DNA of 64,000 bases from Glutamicibacter sp. MNS18 (GTDB lineage Bacteria; Actinomycetota; Actinomycetes; Actinomycetales; Micrococcaceae): positions 1 through 64,000 of the forward strand of contig NZ_JAPCHW010000007.1 in NCBI RefSeq assembly GCF_026107515.2, given 5' to 3'. Within the stretch, counting starts at the first letter, position 1. Each line of letters begins with the position of its first letter. This document shows, in pieces, positions 9,792 through 19,002 of this stretch. Under the pieces are notes generated by a model. The model did no database searches. It was not told where the DNA came from and worked only from the letters and a program-made list of their open reading frames with translations. Made by a program: the position numbers and the translations under genes.

Positions 9792-9850
9792 ACCATCCGG
9801 CAACGCAACCAGGCAGGGGGCCTGGGATACCGCGTAGGGCGCTGGATGGT
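9792..9850 (+). promoter_or_regulatory. possible structured leader RNA upstream of the ssu-type operon
   Basis: An outer helix ACCATCCGG (9792-9800) pairs with CTGGATGGT (9842-9850), including one G-T pair. It encloses a hairpin CCAGGC / GCCTGG (9809-9814 and 9820-9825) and a purine-rich linker. It lies about 100 bases before the binding-protein gene, where a sulfur-responsive riboswitch or attenuator would be expected. It does not match the SAM-I or SAM-IV core motifs as I know them, so the class is unassigned and the fold may be chance. Confidence 0.3.
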
Positions 9851-9953
9851 CAGAAGGCTTGGGGGACTTCGAACATGAGAGCTTATCGGTGCCCAGACGG
9901 GCAAAAGGCAGACCTGCCACGACCGGTCAGCGGTCCGGGCGCCGGGGTTGGTC

Positions 9954-11039
9954 ATGGCGTCAACTGAACCGCGGGTTCCCGGCAAACGGACCATCAAACC
10001 GCACGAGAAGAAATCCTCCCCGGCATTCCGTGCCCTGGGTATCGGCGCGGCGGCCCTGCTGGTGGCCGGGGCGGTGGGCACCCTGTTCCTGGAACCGCCG
10101 CGCGACCGGGCCGCCCACGAGGAAACAACCACGGTGCCGGCACAGACCCTTCGGTTGGGGTACTTCGCCAATGTCACCCACGCCCCGGCACTGATCGCGA
10201 ACGAGCGCGGGCTGCTGGAACGCGCACTGGAAGCCGACGGGACCGACCTGGTCACCGAGGTCTTCAATGCCGGACCGGCGGCCATCGAGGCGCTGAACAG
10301 CGGGGCGCTGGATGCCACCTATATCGGGCCGAACCCCTCGATCACCAGCTACCTGTCCAGCGAGGGCCAATCCCTGCGGATCGTTGCCGGGGTGACCTAC
10401 GGGGGAGCTAGCCTGGTGGTCTCCGAGGACATCACCTCCATTGAGGACCTGGTCGGCAGCAACCTGGCCACCCCGCAATTCGGCGGAACCCAGGATGTGG
10501 CGCTGCGCCACTTCCTGAAGGACCGGGGTATGGAAGCAGAGGTCACCGTCACCCCGAGTTCCAACGGGACGGTACCGCAGCTGTTCGCCCGTGGTGCCAT
10601 CGACGGCGCCTGGTCACCGGAGCCCTACGCCTCCCAGCTGGTGCTGGAGTACGGGGCACACCGGCTGATCGATGAGGCGGACTTGTGGCCCGAAGGCAAA
10701 TTCCCCACCACGGTCCTGGCCGTATCACGCAGCTTCCTGCAGGAACACCCGCAAACCGTCCAGCGCCTGGTGGACGCCAACGCCCAGGCGATCGCCTGGC
10801 TGAACACCACCAGCGATGACGAACAGGTCGCCGGGGTGCAGGCCGGCATGCATCAGGCCAACGGCACCAGCCTGGACGAGGACGTGCTGCGCGCGGCCCT
10901 GGGCCAGGTGTACTTCGATCCGGTGCCGCTGACCTCCACCTTCGACGAACTGGTCACCCACGCGGTGGACGTCGGCATCGGAAGCCCCGGGGACGTCTCG
11001 GGACTGGTGGACAGCACCTGGGTCAAGGAGCAGAGATGA
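9954..11039 (+). CDS. SsuA/TauA-type ABC transporter substrate-binding protein
   Basis: A binding protein of the NMT1/SsuA group, which captures aliphatic sulfonates, taurine or related small organics outside the membrane. The ATG at 9954 is preferred over an in-frame TTG at 9948. A basic leader and one hydrophobic segment (about residues 27-45) form a signal peptide or membrane anchor with no clear lipobox. The mature domain has LRLGYFANVTHAPALIA, the hinge-region AIEALNSGALDATYIGPNP, and GTQDVALRHFL, typical of the family. The stop overlaps the ATPase start (ATGA), and together with the permease it forms a three-gene importer operon. A sulfonate substrate is inferred from family only. Confidence 0.85.
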   Translation: MASTEPRVPGKRTIKPHEKKSSPAFRALGIGAAALLVAGAVGTLFLEPPRDRAAHEETTTVPAQTLRLGYFANVTHAPALIANERGLLERALEADGTDLVTEVFNAGPAAIEALNSGALDATYIGPNPSITSYLSSEGQSLRIVAGVTYGGASLVVSEDITSIEDLVGSNLATPQFGGTQDVALRHFLKDRGMEAEVTVTPSSNGTVPQLFARGAIDGAWSPEPYASQLVLEYGAHRLIDEADLWPEGKFPTTVLAVSRSFLQEHPQTVQRLVDANAQAIAWLNTTSDDEQVAGVQAGMHQANGTSLDEDVLRAALGQVYFDPVPLTSTFDELVTHAVDVGIGSPGDVSGLVDSTWVKEQR

Positions 11040-11773
11040 GCATCGAACTGAACGAGGTCTCGCTGAGCTACGGCGGTGACGAACTGGTCTTGGACTCGAT
11101 TTCCACGCAGATCCATGACGGCGAATTCGTGGCCGTCCTGGGTGCCTCCGGGTGCGGGAAGTCCTCCCTGCTCAACGTCATCGCCGGGCTACTGCCACCG
11201 AGTGACGGGTGGCTGCAGGTCCCCGATGACGGTGCGGCCTTCATGTTCCAGGACGCCAACCTCTTGCCCTGGCTGACCGCCGCGGCCAATATCGAACTGG
11301 CGCTCAAGCTCTGCGACTATCCGGCCGGGCAACGCGCCGCACGGGTCAGGCAGCTGCTGGAACTGGTCCAATTGGACCACGCCGGGGACCGCAAACCCCA
11401 TGAGCTCTCCGGAGGGATGCGCCAACGGGTGGCACTGGCACGCTCCCTGGCCCAGGACCGACAGGTATTGCTCATGGACGAGCCCTTCGCCGCCCTGGAT
11501 GCGATTACCCGGGACATGCTGCACGAACAACTGCACAGCCTGTGGGCGGCCACCGGTAAGACGATCGTCTTTGTCACCCACAATGTGCGCGAGGCCATCA
11601 GGCTGGCCGAACGCATCCTGGTGCTCTCCTCGCGTCCCGGACGGATCATCGAGATCCGCCGGATCTCGGATACGCTGCGCAACGACCCGGCCCATTCAGT
11701 GGCGCTCGCCGATGAGCTGACCACCATCCTTCGAAGGGAGCAGATGAAAAATGACCGCGTTGATCAGCTCTAA
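11036..11773 (+). CDS. SsuB/TauB-type ABC transporter ATP-binding protein
   Basis: A 245-residue ABC ATPase energising import. Walker A GASGCGKSS is at 36-44, the Q-loop FQDANLLPW at about 71-79, the signature LSGGMRQR at 124-131, Walker B VLLMDEP at 144-150, and the H-loop FVTHNVREA follows. It overlaps the binding-protein gene by 4 bases and the permease gene by 23 bases, so the three are translationally coupled. Confidence 0.93.
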   Translation: MSIELNEVSLSYGGDELVLDSISTQIHDGEFVAVLGASGCGKSSLLNVIAGLLPPSDGWLQVPDDGAAFMFQDANLLPWLTAAANIELALKLCDYPAGQRAARVRQLLELVQLDHAGDRKPHELSGGMRQRVALARSLAQDRQVLLMDEPFAALDAITRDMLHEQLHSLWAATGKTIVFVTHNVREAIRLAERILVLSSRPGRIIEIRRISDTLRNDPAHSVALADELTTILRREQMKNDRVDQL

Positions 11774-12623
11774 CCCACTGACCGCCCCACCGGTGGCCCG
11801 CAGGCAGCCCGGTGCACGGCAGCGTTCTACACGCCTCGGCTCGGTGTTCGCCCCGCTGGTGGCTATCGTGGTGCTGGTGGCCATCTGGCAGATCGCCTCC
11901 TGGGCCTCGCCGCTACGGGCGGATCTCTTCCCTTCACCGGTCATGGTCTTCCAGAAGCTTCCGGCGCTGCTGGCGGATGGATCCCTGGTCTCCGCCACGG
12001 CCATCTCACTGTGGCGGGCGCTGAGCGGGTATGTGATCGCGGTACTGATCGCCACACCCATTGCGCTGATCCTCGCGCATTGGGCGGCCTTGCGTCGCGG
12101 GTTGGGCCCTTTGGTTTCGGCCATGCAGGTGTTGCCCTCGATCGCCTGGGTGCCGGCGGCCATCATCCTGTTCGGGCTCAGTGATGCCACCATTTACACG
12201 GTGCTGCTGCTGGGCGCGATTCCCTCGATCATCAACGGGCTGCTCTCCGGGGTGGATATGATCCCTCCGCAGTACCGGGCGTTGTCCCAGGTACTGGGTG
12301 CCAGCCGCTGGCAACATATCATCCACGTCGAGCTGCCCGCGGCGCTTCCCGGATATGTTGGGGGACTGCGCCAGGGGTGGGCCTTCGCCTGGCGGTCGCT
12401 GATGGCCGCCGAGCTGATCGCGGTGGGCGGTTCGCTGGCACCGGGAATCGGTTCACTGCTGCAGCGTGGCAGGGACCTGGCGGATCTGCCATTGGTGATG
12501 CTGGTGATCCTCTCGATCCTGTTGGTGGGGATCCTGATCGAGCTGCTGATCTTCGCCCCCTTGGAGCGGCGCCTACTGCAGAACCGTGGACTGGCCCGTG
12601 CGGGGGAGGAAAAGAGCGGTTAG
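11751..12623 (+). CDS. SsuC/TauC-type ABC transporter permease
   Basis: A 290-residue inner-membrane permease with about six helices. The EAA-type coupling loop (VLGASRWQHIIHVELPAALPG) lies at about residues 182-202, and LRADLFPSPVMVFQKLP is at the N-terminal side, both typical of BPD_transp_1 sulfonate/nitrate permeases. It is the last gene of the operon. The terminator-like hairpin at 12709-12743 lies about 85 bases downstream. Confidence 0.9.
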   Translation: MTALISSNPLTAPPVARRQPGARQRSTRLGSVFAPLVAIVVLVAIWQIASWASPLRADLFPSPVMVFQKLPALLADGSLVSATAISLWRALSGYVIAVLIATPIALILAHWAALRRGLGPLVSAMQVLPSIAWVPAAIILFGLSDATIYTVLLLGAIPSIINGLLSGVDMIPPQYRALSQVLGASRWQHIIHVELPAALPGYVGGLRQGWAFAWRSLMAAELIAVGGSLAPGIGSLLQRGRDLADLPLVMLVILSILLVGILIELLIFAPLERRLLQNRGLARAGEEKSG

Positions 12624-13153
12624 CGTCCCGGCACCGCTGCGCTGAGTGATGGACGACAAAAGGAGCCTCGTTACGGACATTCCGGTCCGGGATCCCCATG
12701 GCAACACGACAGGCCCGCTTCTCTCGACGAGACGCGGGCCTGTTCTCTGTCCACCTCCGGAGGGTGCTGATGAGATCGCGCTCCTGATGGCTTCCGCACG
12801 GCTTCGACGCAGGGAAACAGCTGTGGTTTGCGGCGCCGGCGTGTACGCCGCCAAGATCCTGAGGTGCATCCAGAGACCAAGAAGAAACGTGTGTCCGGGC
12901 GGAACGTGGCCAAGACGATGACCAGTGGATGCCGTATGCGAAGGCCGTTTGGCATCCTGTGATCCATTGCACTGCTGAATTCTTGGCGAATTCTTATGCC
13001 TGGAACCATCCGGGTCCAAGAAAATCATAGTTGACTAGGTGCTTTGATCGACCATTCATCGCGCGGGGCGGATTTTTATTTTCCGGCCAATTCTGCGTAT
13101 GATTGGATGCGTCGCAAGGACAAGTTCGGAAACGAACTAGTCAGCAACGGTAA
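12624..13153 (+). other. 530-base gap without a supported gene
   Basis: It holds the hairpin at 12709-12743, and then sequence of mixed composition with stops in all frames. A 91-codon frame at 12646-12921 runs through the hairpin, has no domain and is rejected. A possible -10 (TATGAT at 13098-13103) for the second tRNA-Lys lies near the end. Confidence 0.5.
12709..12743 (+). terminator. terminator-like hairpin after the ssu-type operon
   Basis: A perfect 10-bp stem (ACAGGCCCGC / GCGGGCCTGT) is followed by TCTCTG. The downstream T content is weak. Confidence 0.6.
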
Positions 13154-13226
<73 letters not shown>

Positions 13227-13231
13227 CAGTG

Positions 13232-13262
13232 ATCCGATCTGAATTATCAGGTCGGATTTTTT
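13232..13262 (+). terminator. terminator after tRNA-Lys copy 2
   Basis: An 11-bp stem (ATCCGATCTGA / TCAGGTCGGAT, one G-T pair) with an ATTA loop, followed by a run of T. Confidence 0.9.
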
Positions 13263-13292
13263 GTATACCGCAATCCTGATGAGGGGAAACGC

Positions 13293-13784
13293 ATGACTAC
13301 CGAAACAGCAGCGAAGCGTCTTGCCGTAGGGGACACCGCCCCGGCCTTTACCTTGAACGATGCCCAGGGTGCCCCGGTCTCCCTGGAGGACTTCCGTGGC
13401 AAAAAGACCATTGTGTACTTCTACCCGGCAGCATCAACCCCCGGCTGCACCAAGCAGGCCTGCGATTTCCGGGACTCCATCGAATCCCTGCAAGGCCTAG
13501 GCTATGTGGTGCTGGGAATTTCCCCGGACGGCACAGCCAAGCTGGAAAAGTTCACCGCCAAGGAGGAACTGAACTTCCCGCTGCTCTCGGATGAGGACCA
13601 TGCGGTCGCCGAGGCCTACGGGGCCTGGGGTGAAAAGAAGAACTACGGACGTGTCTACGAGGGTCTGATCCGCTCGACCATCGTGGTGGACGAGCAGGGC
13701 AAGGTGGCCCTGGCCCAGTACAACGTCCGGGCCACCGGGCACGTTGCCAAGCTGCGTCGCGACCTGGGAATTGACCCGAAATAA
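13293..13784 (+). CDS. bcp: thioredoxin-dependent thiol peroxidase (BCP-type peroxiredoxin)
   Basis: A 163-residue cytosolic peroxiredoxin that reduces H2O2 and organic peroxides with thioredoxin. The peroxidatic Cys52 and resolving Cys57 sit in STPGCTKQACDFRD, the five-residue spacing of atypical two-Cys BCP enzymes. The thioredoxin-fold start (TIVYFYPA) and the later SPDGTAKLEKF block fit the family. GAGGGGA lies just before the ATG. It follows a tRNA terminator and appears to be transcribed alone. Confidence 0.95.
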   Translation: MTTETAAKRLAVGDTAPAFTLNDAQGAPVSLEDFRGKKTIVYFYPAASTPGCTKQACDFRDSIESLQGLGYVVLGISPDGTAKLEKFTAKEELNFPLLSDEDHAVAEAYGAWGEKKNYGRVYEGLIRSTIVVDEQGKVALAQYNVRATGHVAKLRRDLGIDPK

Positions 13785-13868
13785 CAGGAGTGAGCCGATT
13801 TCTGATCGGTCTGCGTTTCCGCTACACTGGTTGAGGTCGCACGGGCCCTGAAGCCCGGTGCAGCCCAA

Positions 13869-13950
<82 letters not shown>

Positions 13951-13957
13951 CCGTGAA

Positions 13958-14004
13958 CAAGAGCCTTGCGTGCCGTACCCGATGGGGCGGGAGCAAGGCT
14001 CTTG
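13958..14004 (+). terminator. hairpin after tRNA-Leu
   Basis: A perfect 12-bp stem (CAAGAGCCTTGC / GCAAGGCTCTTG) separated by 23 bases. There is no T run, so termination efficiency is uncertain. Confidence 0.6.
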
Positions 14005-14108
14005 CCATGTCCGGCCTGTCGAGCGCACGGGCCCGCAGGCCTGGCATGTGTGCGGACGTATGATGGTGGGGCATGACATAGGCCAACGCCACGGGAAGGG
14101 AAGGCATC

Positions 14109-14657
14109 ATGGAATCGGAACCTCTTCCAACGGTTTACAGCCTGGCGGCCAGCGACCCGGATAGTGAGCTGGTCGAACGTTCCGCGGTGGACCCCGAGTC
14201 CTTGGAGCAGATCGAGAAGATCATGGCCCAGATGGGGCGCCTTCGGGCCGTCGAACGCAAGATTTCCCGCAGCTCGCAACGCTACATGAAACTCAATGAG
14301 ACCGATATGCGCGCCTTGCGCCTCTTGATAGCCGGAAAGCACCGCGGAGACTTGGTGACTCCCGGTCAGATCGCCAAGCACGTGAACGTCAGCACCGCCT
14401 CGGTGACGAAGATGCTCGACCGGCTGGAGGCCGGTGGGCATATCACTCGCCGCCCGCACCCGAACGACCGCCGCTCGCAATGTGTGGAGATCACCCCCGA
14501 AACCCATCTGGCCGCCCGCGAACAGGTGGGACGGCACCACGCCGTGCGCTTCGAGGCCGCCCGCCGGCTCACCCCCGCCGAACGTGAGGTGGTAATCCGC
14601 TTCCTGGCCGAATCCGCCGATGACCTCGAAGCGAGCCTGGAGGGGCGTACCCCGTGA
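14109..14657 (+). CDS. MarR-family transcriptional regulator
   Basis: A 182-residue winged-helix regulator. The MarR core runs from about residue 55 (LNETDMRALRLLIAGKHRG) through the recognition region TPGQIAKHVNVSTASVTKMLDRLEAGGHITRRPHPNDRR, with a conserved wing Asp-Arg pair. It has a 45-residue N-terminal extension. The last 4 bases overlap the photolyase start (GTGAACA), so it is co-transcribed with that gene and is its likely regulator. The ligand is unknown. Confidence 0.88.
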   Translation: MESEPLPTVYSLAASDPDSELVERSAVDPESLEQIEKIMAQMGRLRAVERKISRSSQRYMKLNETDMRALRLLIAGKHRGDLVTPGQIAKHVNVSTASVTKMLDRLEAGGHITRRPHPNDRRSQCVEITPETHLAAREQVGRHHAVRFEAARRLTPAEREVVIRFLAESADDLEASLEGRTP

Positions 14658-16042
14658 ACACCGCCACGCCACTGAACCTGGTCTGGTTCCGTGATGACCT
14701 GCGGGTGGAGGACCACCCGGCGCTGCATGCGGCCATGCTTACCGGTCCCAGCGTGGCGATCTACGTGCTTGATGAAACCAGTGACGGGGTCCGCTTACTT
14801 GGCGCCGCCGCCCGCTGGTGGCTGCACCATGCGCTCCAAGCGCTTCACAGCGATTTGGCAGCCCTGGGTGTGCCGCTGCTGCTGATGCGCGGTTCGGCAA
14901 ACGAGGTCCTTCAGCGCGCCGTCCGGGAGCTGGGCGCCGCCCACCTGCACCTCAACCGGCGCTACGCAGCGGCCGAGCGCGAGATCGACGCCGCGGTGGC
15001 GACCGGGCTGGGTGCTCTGGGATGCGCAGTCCACAGCCACGAAGCCAACCTGCTCGCCGAGCCCGGGCAGGTGCTCAACGGGCAGGGTGAACCCTACAAG
15101 GTCTTCGCCGCGTTCCACCGCCGGATCCTGGAGCTGGAATCCCGGCCGCTGGTCCCGGTACCCCGGGAACAAACGCGCCCCCGGGTACCGGCGACCGCTG
15201 GCGCCGTGGACCTGGAGCAGCTGCAGCTGCTGCCCACCGGTCCGGACTGGAGCGCGAAGCTGGCCGAGCACTGGATCCCGGGGGAGGCAGCCGCCCGGGC
15301 GCGGCTGGACGAGGTGGTCCGGGCTATCGCCGGGTCCTACGCCCAGCACCATGACCGGCCCGATCTCGATGGAACCGCGCGGCTCTCGGCCGCCCTGCGC
15401 TGGGGGCATCTGAGCCCGGTCCAGGTCTTCGAGGCACTCACCGGCTTGCTCGGTGACCCCACCGCCAACGAAGGTGCCTTCGCGATGCGCCGCCAGGTGA
15501 TCTGGCGGGACTTCTGCTGGCACCTGCTGGCCCACTTCCCGCACATCCCCGAGCGGAACTTTCGACCGGAATTTGATGCCATGGATTGGGCCTGGCCCCA
15601 GGACGATCCGCAGGCCGCGGACGAGATGCGGGCCTGGCAACGCGGCATGACCGGATACGGGCTGGTGGACGCGGGGATGCGCCAGCTGTGGGACACCGGA
15701 TGGATGCACAACCGGGTACGCATGGTTACCGCCAGCTTCCTGGTCAAGAACCTGCTGATTCACTGGAAAGCCGGGGAACAGTGGTTCTGGGACACCCTGG
15801 TGGATGCCGATCTGGCGTGCAATACCGTCAACTGGCAGTGGGTGGCCGGCAGCGGGACGGACGCCGCGCCGTACTTCCGGGTGTTCAACCCCGAACTGCA
15901 GGCCCGTAATTTCGACCCGAACGGATCCTATGTGGCGCACTACGCCCCGCTGGGCAGTGCCCCGATCGTGGATCTGAAGGAATCGCGCCTGCGCACCCTG
16001 GAAGCCTACGCCAACGTCACCGCGCGGCGCCAGGGAGGGTAA
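14654..16042 (+). CDS. phr: deoxyribodipyrimidine photolyase (class I cryptochrome/photolyase family)
   Basis: A 462-residue FAD enzyme that repairs UV pyrimidine dimers using blue light. The N-terminal antenna domain starts NLVWFRDDLRVEDHPAL (about residues 8-24). The C-terminal FAD-binding helical domain includes RQVIWRDFCWHLL, GYGLVDAGMRQLWDTGWMHNRVRM (about 333-356) and NTVNWQWVAGSGTDAAPYFR, with the DxxxxxNWxW electron-transfer tryptophans typical of class I enzymes. It starts with GTG overlapping the MarR stop. Its presence beside pigment genes suggests a light-protection neighbourhood. Confidence 0.93.
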   Translation: MNTATPLNLVWFRDDLRVEDHPALHAAMLTGPSVAIYVLDETSDGVRLLGAAARWWLHHALQALHSDLAALGVPLLLMRGSANEVLQRAVRELGAAHLHLNRRYAAAEREIDAAVATGLGALGCAVHSHEANLLAEPGQVLNGQGEPYKVFAAFHRRILELESRPLVPVPREQTRPRVPATAGAVDLEQLQLLPTGPDWSAKLAEHWIPGEAAARARLDEVVRAIAGSYAQHHDRPDLDGTARLSAALRWGHLSPVQVFEALTGLLGDPTANEGAFAMRRQVIWRDFCWHLLAHFPHIPERNFRPEFDAMDWAWPQDDPQAADEMRAWQRGMTGYGLVDAGMRQLWDTGWMHNRVRMVTASFLVKNLLIHWKAGEQWFWDTLVDADLACNTVNWQWVAGSGTDAAPYFRVFNPELQARNFDPNGSYVAHYAPLGSAPIVDLKESRLRTLEAYANVTARRQGG

Positions 16043-16152
16043 CCCGCCCGGCCCGCGGCTGCGGCGGTGAACCGCAATGCGCTAGTGTCACAAGGGACGG
16101 GAAGTGCGCCCCGCCCACCGCCGGACGGCACCGGCAGAAGGGACAGGCTCTT

Positions 16153-16755
16153 GTGGCAGGATCCAGACCAGAACTCGCCGGCCAGCTAGCGGGCGCCTAC
16201 GAAGAGCGCTTCGTGGTGCACCTGACGGACCTGCCCCGGTTGCTGGGCCTGATGGCAGTGCCCTGGGCGGGATGGTGGTTCGGGTTGCTGGAAGCCTCGG
16301 TGATGTTGCTAGTCAGCGGCGGCACCTGGGCGCTGCGCTACTACGGCAGCAGCCGGTTCCGCGACCTGTCCGGCCAGCTGGTGCTGCTCGCCGCAGGCCT
16401 GTTCAGCGTGCTGGGCACCTACCGGCAACTTGTCTGGCTCGATCTGGTCATGCACCTGCTGGTGCTGTGGGTGCTGACGCTGCTGGTCCATGATGCCCTG
16501 CGCGCGCACGGCTTGCTGTCCGGGGGATTGACCGGCCGGTTGCGCTGGGGCGAGGCCATTGCGGTCACTTCCTTGGGCGCCTCGCTGGCGGTCCTGTGGG
16601 AAATCGGCGAATGGATCGGCCATGAATTCATCGACCCGGGGGTCGGGGTCGGCTACCGCGACACGATCGGGGACCTGGCCGCGGGGATGCTCGGGGCGGC
16701 CGTGGCCGCCTGGAACATCTGGCGGGGGTCCGCCCGGAGCGGGACAGGGCAATGA
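16153..16755 (+). CDS. multi-pass membrane protein, resembling the DUF2238/YjdF group
   Basis: A 200-residue protein with five or six hydrophobic segments. The late block VLWEIGEWIGHEFIDPG followed by GYRDTIGDLAAGMLGA resembles the Glu/Asp pattern of DUF2238-type membrane proteins, but I cannot confirm the family. It starts at GTG 16153 with GAAGGGA about 10 bases upstream. It overlaps the following glycosyltransferase by 4 bases (ATGA-type junction), so both are co-translated. No catalytic function can be assigned. Confidence 0.7.
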   Translation: MAGSRPELAGQLAGAYEERFVVHLTDLPRLLGLMAVPWAGWWFGLLEASVMLLVSGGTWALRYYGSSRFRDLSGQLVLLAAGLFSVLGTYRQLVWLDLVMHLLVLWVLTLLVHDALRAHGLLSGGLTGRLRWGEAIAVTSLGASLAVLWEIGEWIGHEFIDPGVGVGYRDTIGDLAAGMLGAAVAAWNIWRGSARSGTGQ

Positions 16756-17489
16756 CGACCTTGAGCGTGGTGGTTCCGGTGCTGGATGATGCCGTGCACC
16801 TGCGCAGCCTGCTGCAGGCCTTGGCTCTCCAGTGCCGCCTGGCGGAGGAGGTCATTGTGGTGGATAACGGGTGCTCGGATGACAGTGCCGCGCTGGCGCG
16901 GCAAGCCGGGGCCATGGTGGTCACCGAGCCGCGCCGGGGGATTGGCCCGGCCGCGGCCACCGGCTACGACCATGCCACCGGTTCGATCGTGGTGCGCTGC
17001 GATGCCGATACCCTGCCCCCGGCCCATTGGCTGGAACGCATTGCCGGCCGATTCGAGCGCGACCCGCAGCTCGGGGCACTGACCGGCCCCGGATACTTCA
17101 CCGACCTGCCCGCCGGCGCCCGGGCAGCCGGATCGCTGTTCTACACCGCCGCGTACTTCGGCGGCTACACCGCCGCACTGGCCCGCACCCCGTTGTGGGG
17201 ATCAAATATGGCCTTCCGTCGGGACCTGTGGCCAGCGGTACGCCCGGGAGTGCACCTGCAGATCCCGCACATCCATGACGACCTGGACTTCAGCTGCAAC
17301 CTACCGGCGGGGACCCGGGTGCGTTTCGACCCCGGACTGCGGGTGGGCGCGGCGGGCCGGGTCTTTACCCGTGCCGGGGGCCTGGGTGATTCGGTGCGCC
17401 GGGCCCGGGCCACCCTGGCGGCCAACGGGGGACGCGACCTGGTCTTCGCCCGCTGGCACGCTGCACTGGGGCTGCCCGCAGGCCGCTAG
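16752..17489 (+). CDS. family 2 glycosyltransferase
   Basis: A 245-residue GT-A fold enzyme using a nucleotide sugar. It has the nucleotide-binding start LSVVVPVLDDA, VDNGCSDDS (about 37-45), the metal-binding DxD in RCDADTLPP (about 81-89) and an acceptor-side WGSNMAFRRDLW block. There are no transmembrane helices. It lies beside the photolyase and carotenoid genes. Some actinobacterial carotenoids are glucosylated, so modification of the pigment is a possible but unproven role. Confidence 0.8.
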   Translation: MTTLSVVVPVLDDAVHLRSLLQALALQCRLAEEVIVVDNGCSDDSAALARQAGAMVVTEPRRGIGPAAATGYDHATGSIVVRCDADTLPPAHWLERIAGRFERDPQLGALTGPGYFTDLPAGARAAGSLFYTAAYFGGYTAALARTPLWGSNMAFRRDLWPAVRPGVHLQIPHIHDDLDFSCNLPAGTRVRFDPGLRVGAAGRVFTRAGGLGDSVRRARATLAANGGRDLVFARWHAALGLPAGR

Positions 17490-17505
17490 TCGGCTGCGGG
17501 GGACC

Positions 17506-19002
17506 TCACTGCCCGTTGGCAGCAGCGCCCCGCGACCGCCTGTCCGCTGCCAGTTTCTCGGCCGCCGCGGTGATGCTGCGGGCCATGGAGGAGAAGATGA
17601 TGCCATGGAAGGGCACCAAGGCATACCAGTAGAGCCGCCCGGCCAGCGAGCGCGGGAAGAAGATCGCCCGTTGCATGTACCGGTAGCGATCACCCTCGGG
17701 CCGGAAGGTGAACTCCAGCCATGCCCGGCCCGGCACCCGCATCTCTGCGCGCAGCCGCAGCATCCGTTGCGGATCCAGCGCCTCGACCCGCCACCAGTCC
17801 ACCACATCCCCCAGCTCCAGCCGGGTGCGGTTGCGCCGGCCCCGGTTCAACCCCACGCCGCCGGCCAGCTTGTCCAGCACCCCGCGGATCCGCCAGGCGA
17901 TCGGCAGCGAGTAGTAGCCGGTGTCACCGCCCAGCGAGGAGATGACCGTGAACAGCTCCGCCGGTCCGGCGCTGGTCAGCCGTTCCCGGCGATCCAGGTA
18001 GACCCGCCGCCCGGCCCACTGCGGGTCCGAGGGCAGCGGCTCTCCCGGGTCACGCACCGGGTGGGCGGTGGCCCAACTGGTCTGCACCGCATCACTGCGG
18101 ATCTTCTCCAACGCCAGTTCCAGTGCCCGCGGATAGTCGGTCAGGCCCCCGGCAGGCGGGGGGATCAGCTCATCGATCCGGCGGTCGCGCATCACGCAGT
18201 GGTGTTGCAGGGAACCAACCAGCGGGATTGCCAGCGAGCGGGGGATCGGGGTGACCAGGTTGACCCATTGGGCCGCCAGCCACGGGGTGAGCACCGGTAG
18301 CGCCAGGATCCGCGGACGGCGGATGCCGGCCGCCTCGGCGTACAGCTGCATCAGTTGCGCATAAGTGTAGGCCCGCTCTCCGCCGATATCCAGGCAGTCG
18401 TTGACCGGCTCGGGCAGCTGCGCGGCTTGCGCCAGGTAGTACAGGGTATCGCGCACCGCGATCGGCTGCACCTTGTTCAGTACCCAGCGCGGGGCCGGCA
18501 TCACCGGCAGTACATCGGCCAGGTGGCGGACCATTTCGAAACTGGCCGAACCGGAGCCGATCACCAGTCCCGCCTGCAGCACCAGCACCGGTACCGGGCC
18601 GGCATCCAGGATCCGCCCCACATTCACACGCGAGGACAGGTGGTGACTCAGCTCGCCGTCGGGGTGCAGCCCGGAGAGGTAGACGATCTGCCGGACCCCG
18701 GCCTCGGCGGCGGCCCGCGCCACCACCTGCGCGCAGCGGCGTTCCATGGCGGCGAAGTCGCTGGTGGCCGCCATGGAATGGACCAGGTAGAAGAAGACCT
18801 CGGCATCCCGGCACAGCTCGGCGGCGGCCGCGGGATCGGCCAGGTCCCCCTGGATGACACCCACCTGCTGCCGCCAGGGCACATCACGCAGGGATTCGGG
18901 CCGCCGGGTGAGCACCGTGACCTCATGGCCCTGTTCCAGCAGCAGCGGCACCAGCCGCCCGCCGAGGTACCCGGTGGCCCCGGTGACCGCGACCCGGCTC
19001 AT
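17506..19002 (-). CDS. SDR-type NAD(P)-binding protein with C-terminal DUF2867 domain
   Basis: A 498-residue two-domain protein. The N-terminal Rossmann domain opens with VAVTGATGYLGGRLVPLL (GxxGxxG at 8-14) and continues with an atypical SDR pattern (VFFYLVHSM, RQIVYLSGLHP). The C-terminal ~150 residues, from about 340 (SSLGGDTGYYS) to LYWYALVPFHGIIF, match DUF2867. Such proteins often sit near photolyase and carotenoid genes, but their substrate is unknown. Its ATG overlaps the stop of the TspO-like gene, so the two form an operon diverging from the carotenoid operon. Confidence 0.82.
   Translation of the reverse strand: MSRVAVTGATGYLGGRLVPLLLEQGHEVTVLTRRPESLRDVPWRQQVGVIQGDLADPAAAAELCRDAEVFFYLVHSMAATSDFAAMERRCAQVVARAAAEAGVRQIVYLSGLHPDGELSHHLSSRVNVGRILDAGPVPVLVLQAGLVIGSGSASFEMVRHLADVLPVMPAPRWVLNKVQPIAVRDTLYYLAQAAQLPEPVNDCLDIGGERAYTYAQLMQLYAEAAGIRRPRILALPVLTPWLAAQWVNLVTPIPRSLAIPLVGSLQHHCVMRDRRIDELIPPPAGGLTDYPRALELALEKIRSDAVQTSWATAHPVRDPGEPLPSDPQWAGRRVYLDRRERLTSAGPAELFTVISSLGGDTGYYSLPIAWRIRGVLDKLAGGVGLNRGRRNRTRLELGDVVDWWRVEALDPQRMLRLRAEMRVPGRAWLEFTFRPEGDRYRYMQRAIFFPRSLAGRLYWYALVPFHGIIFSSMARSITAAAEKLAADRRSRGAAANGQ

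Noticed and set aside
9792-9850. SAM-I or SAM-IV riboswitch before the importer
   Set aside because: The GGCAAC element is present but the conserved core and pseudoknot partners of these classes are not; kept only as an unassigned structured leader.
12646-12921. 91-codon plus-strand frame after the ssu-type operon
   Set aside because: It runs through the 10-bp terminator-like hairpin and has no domain or start signal.
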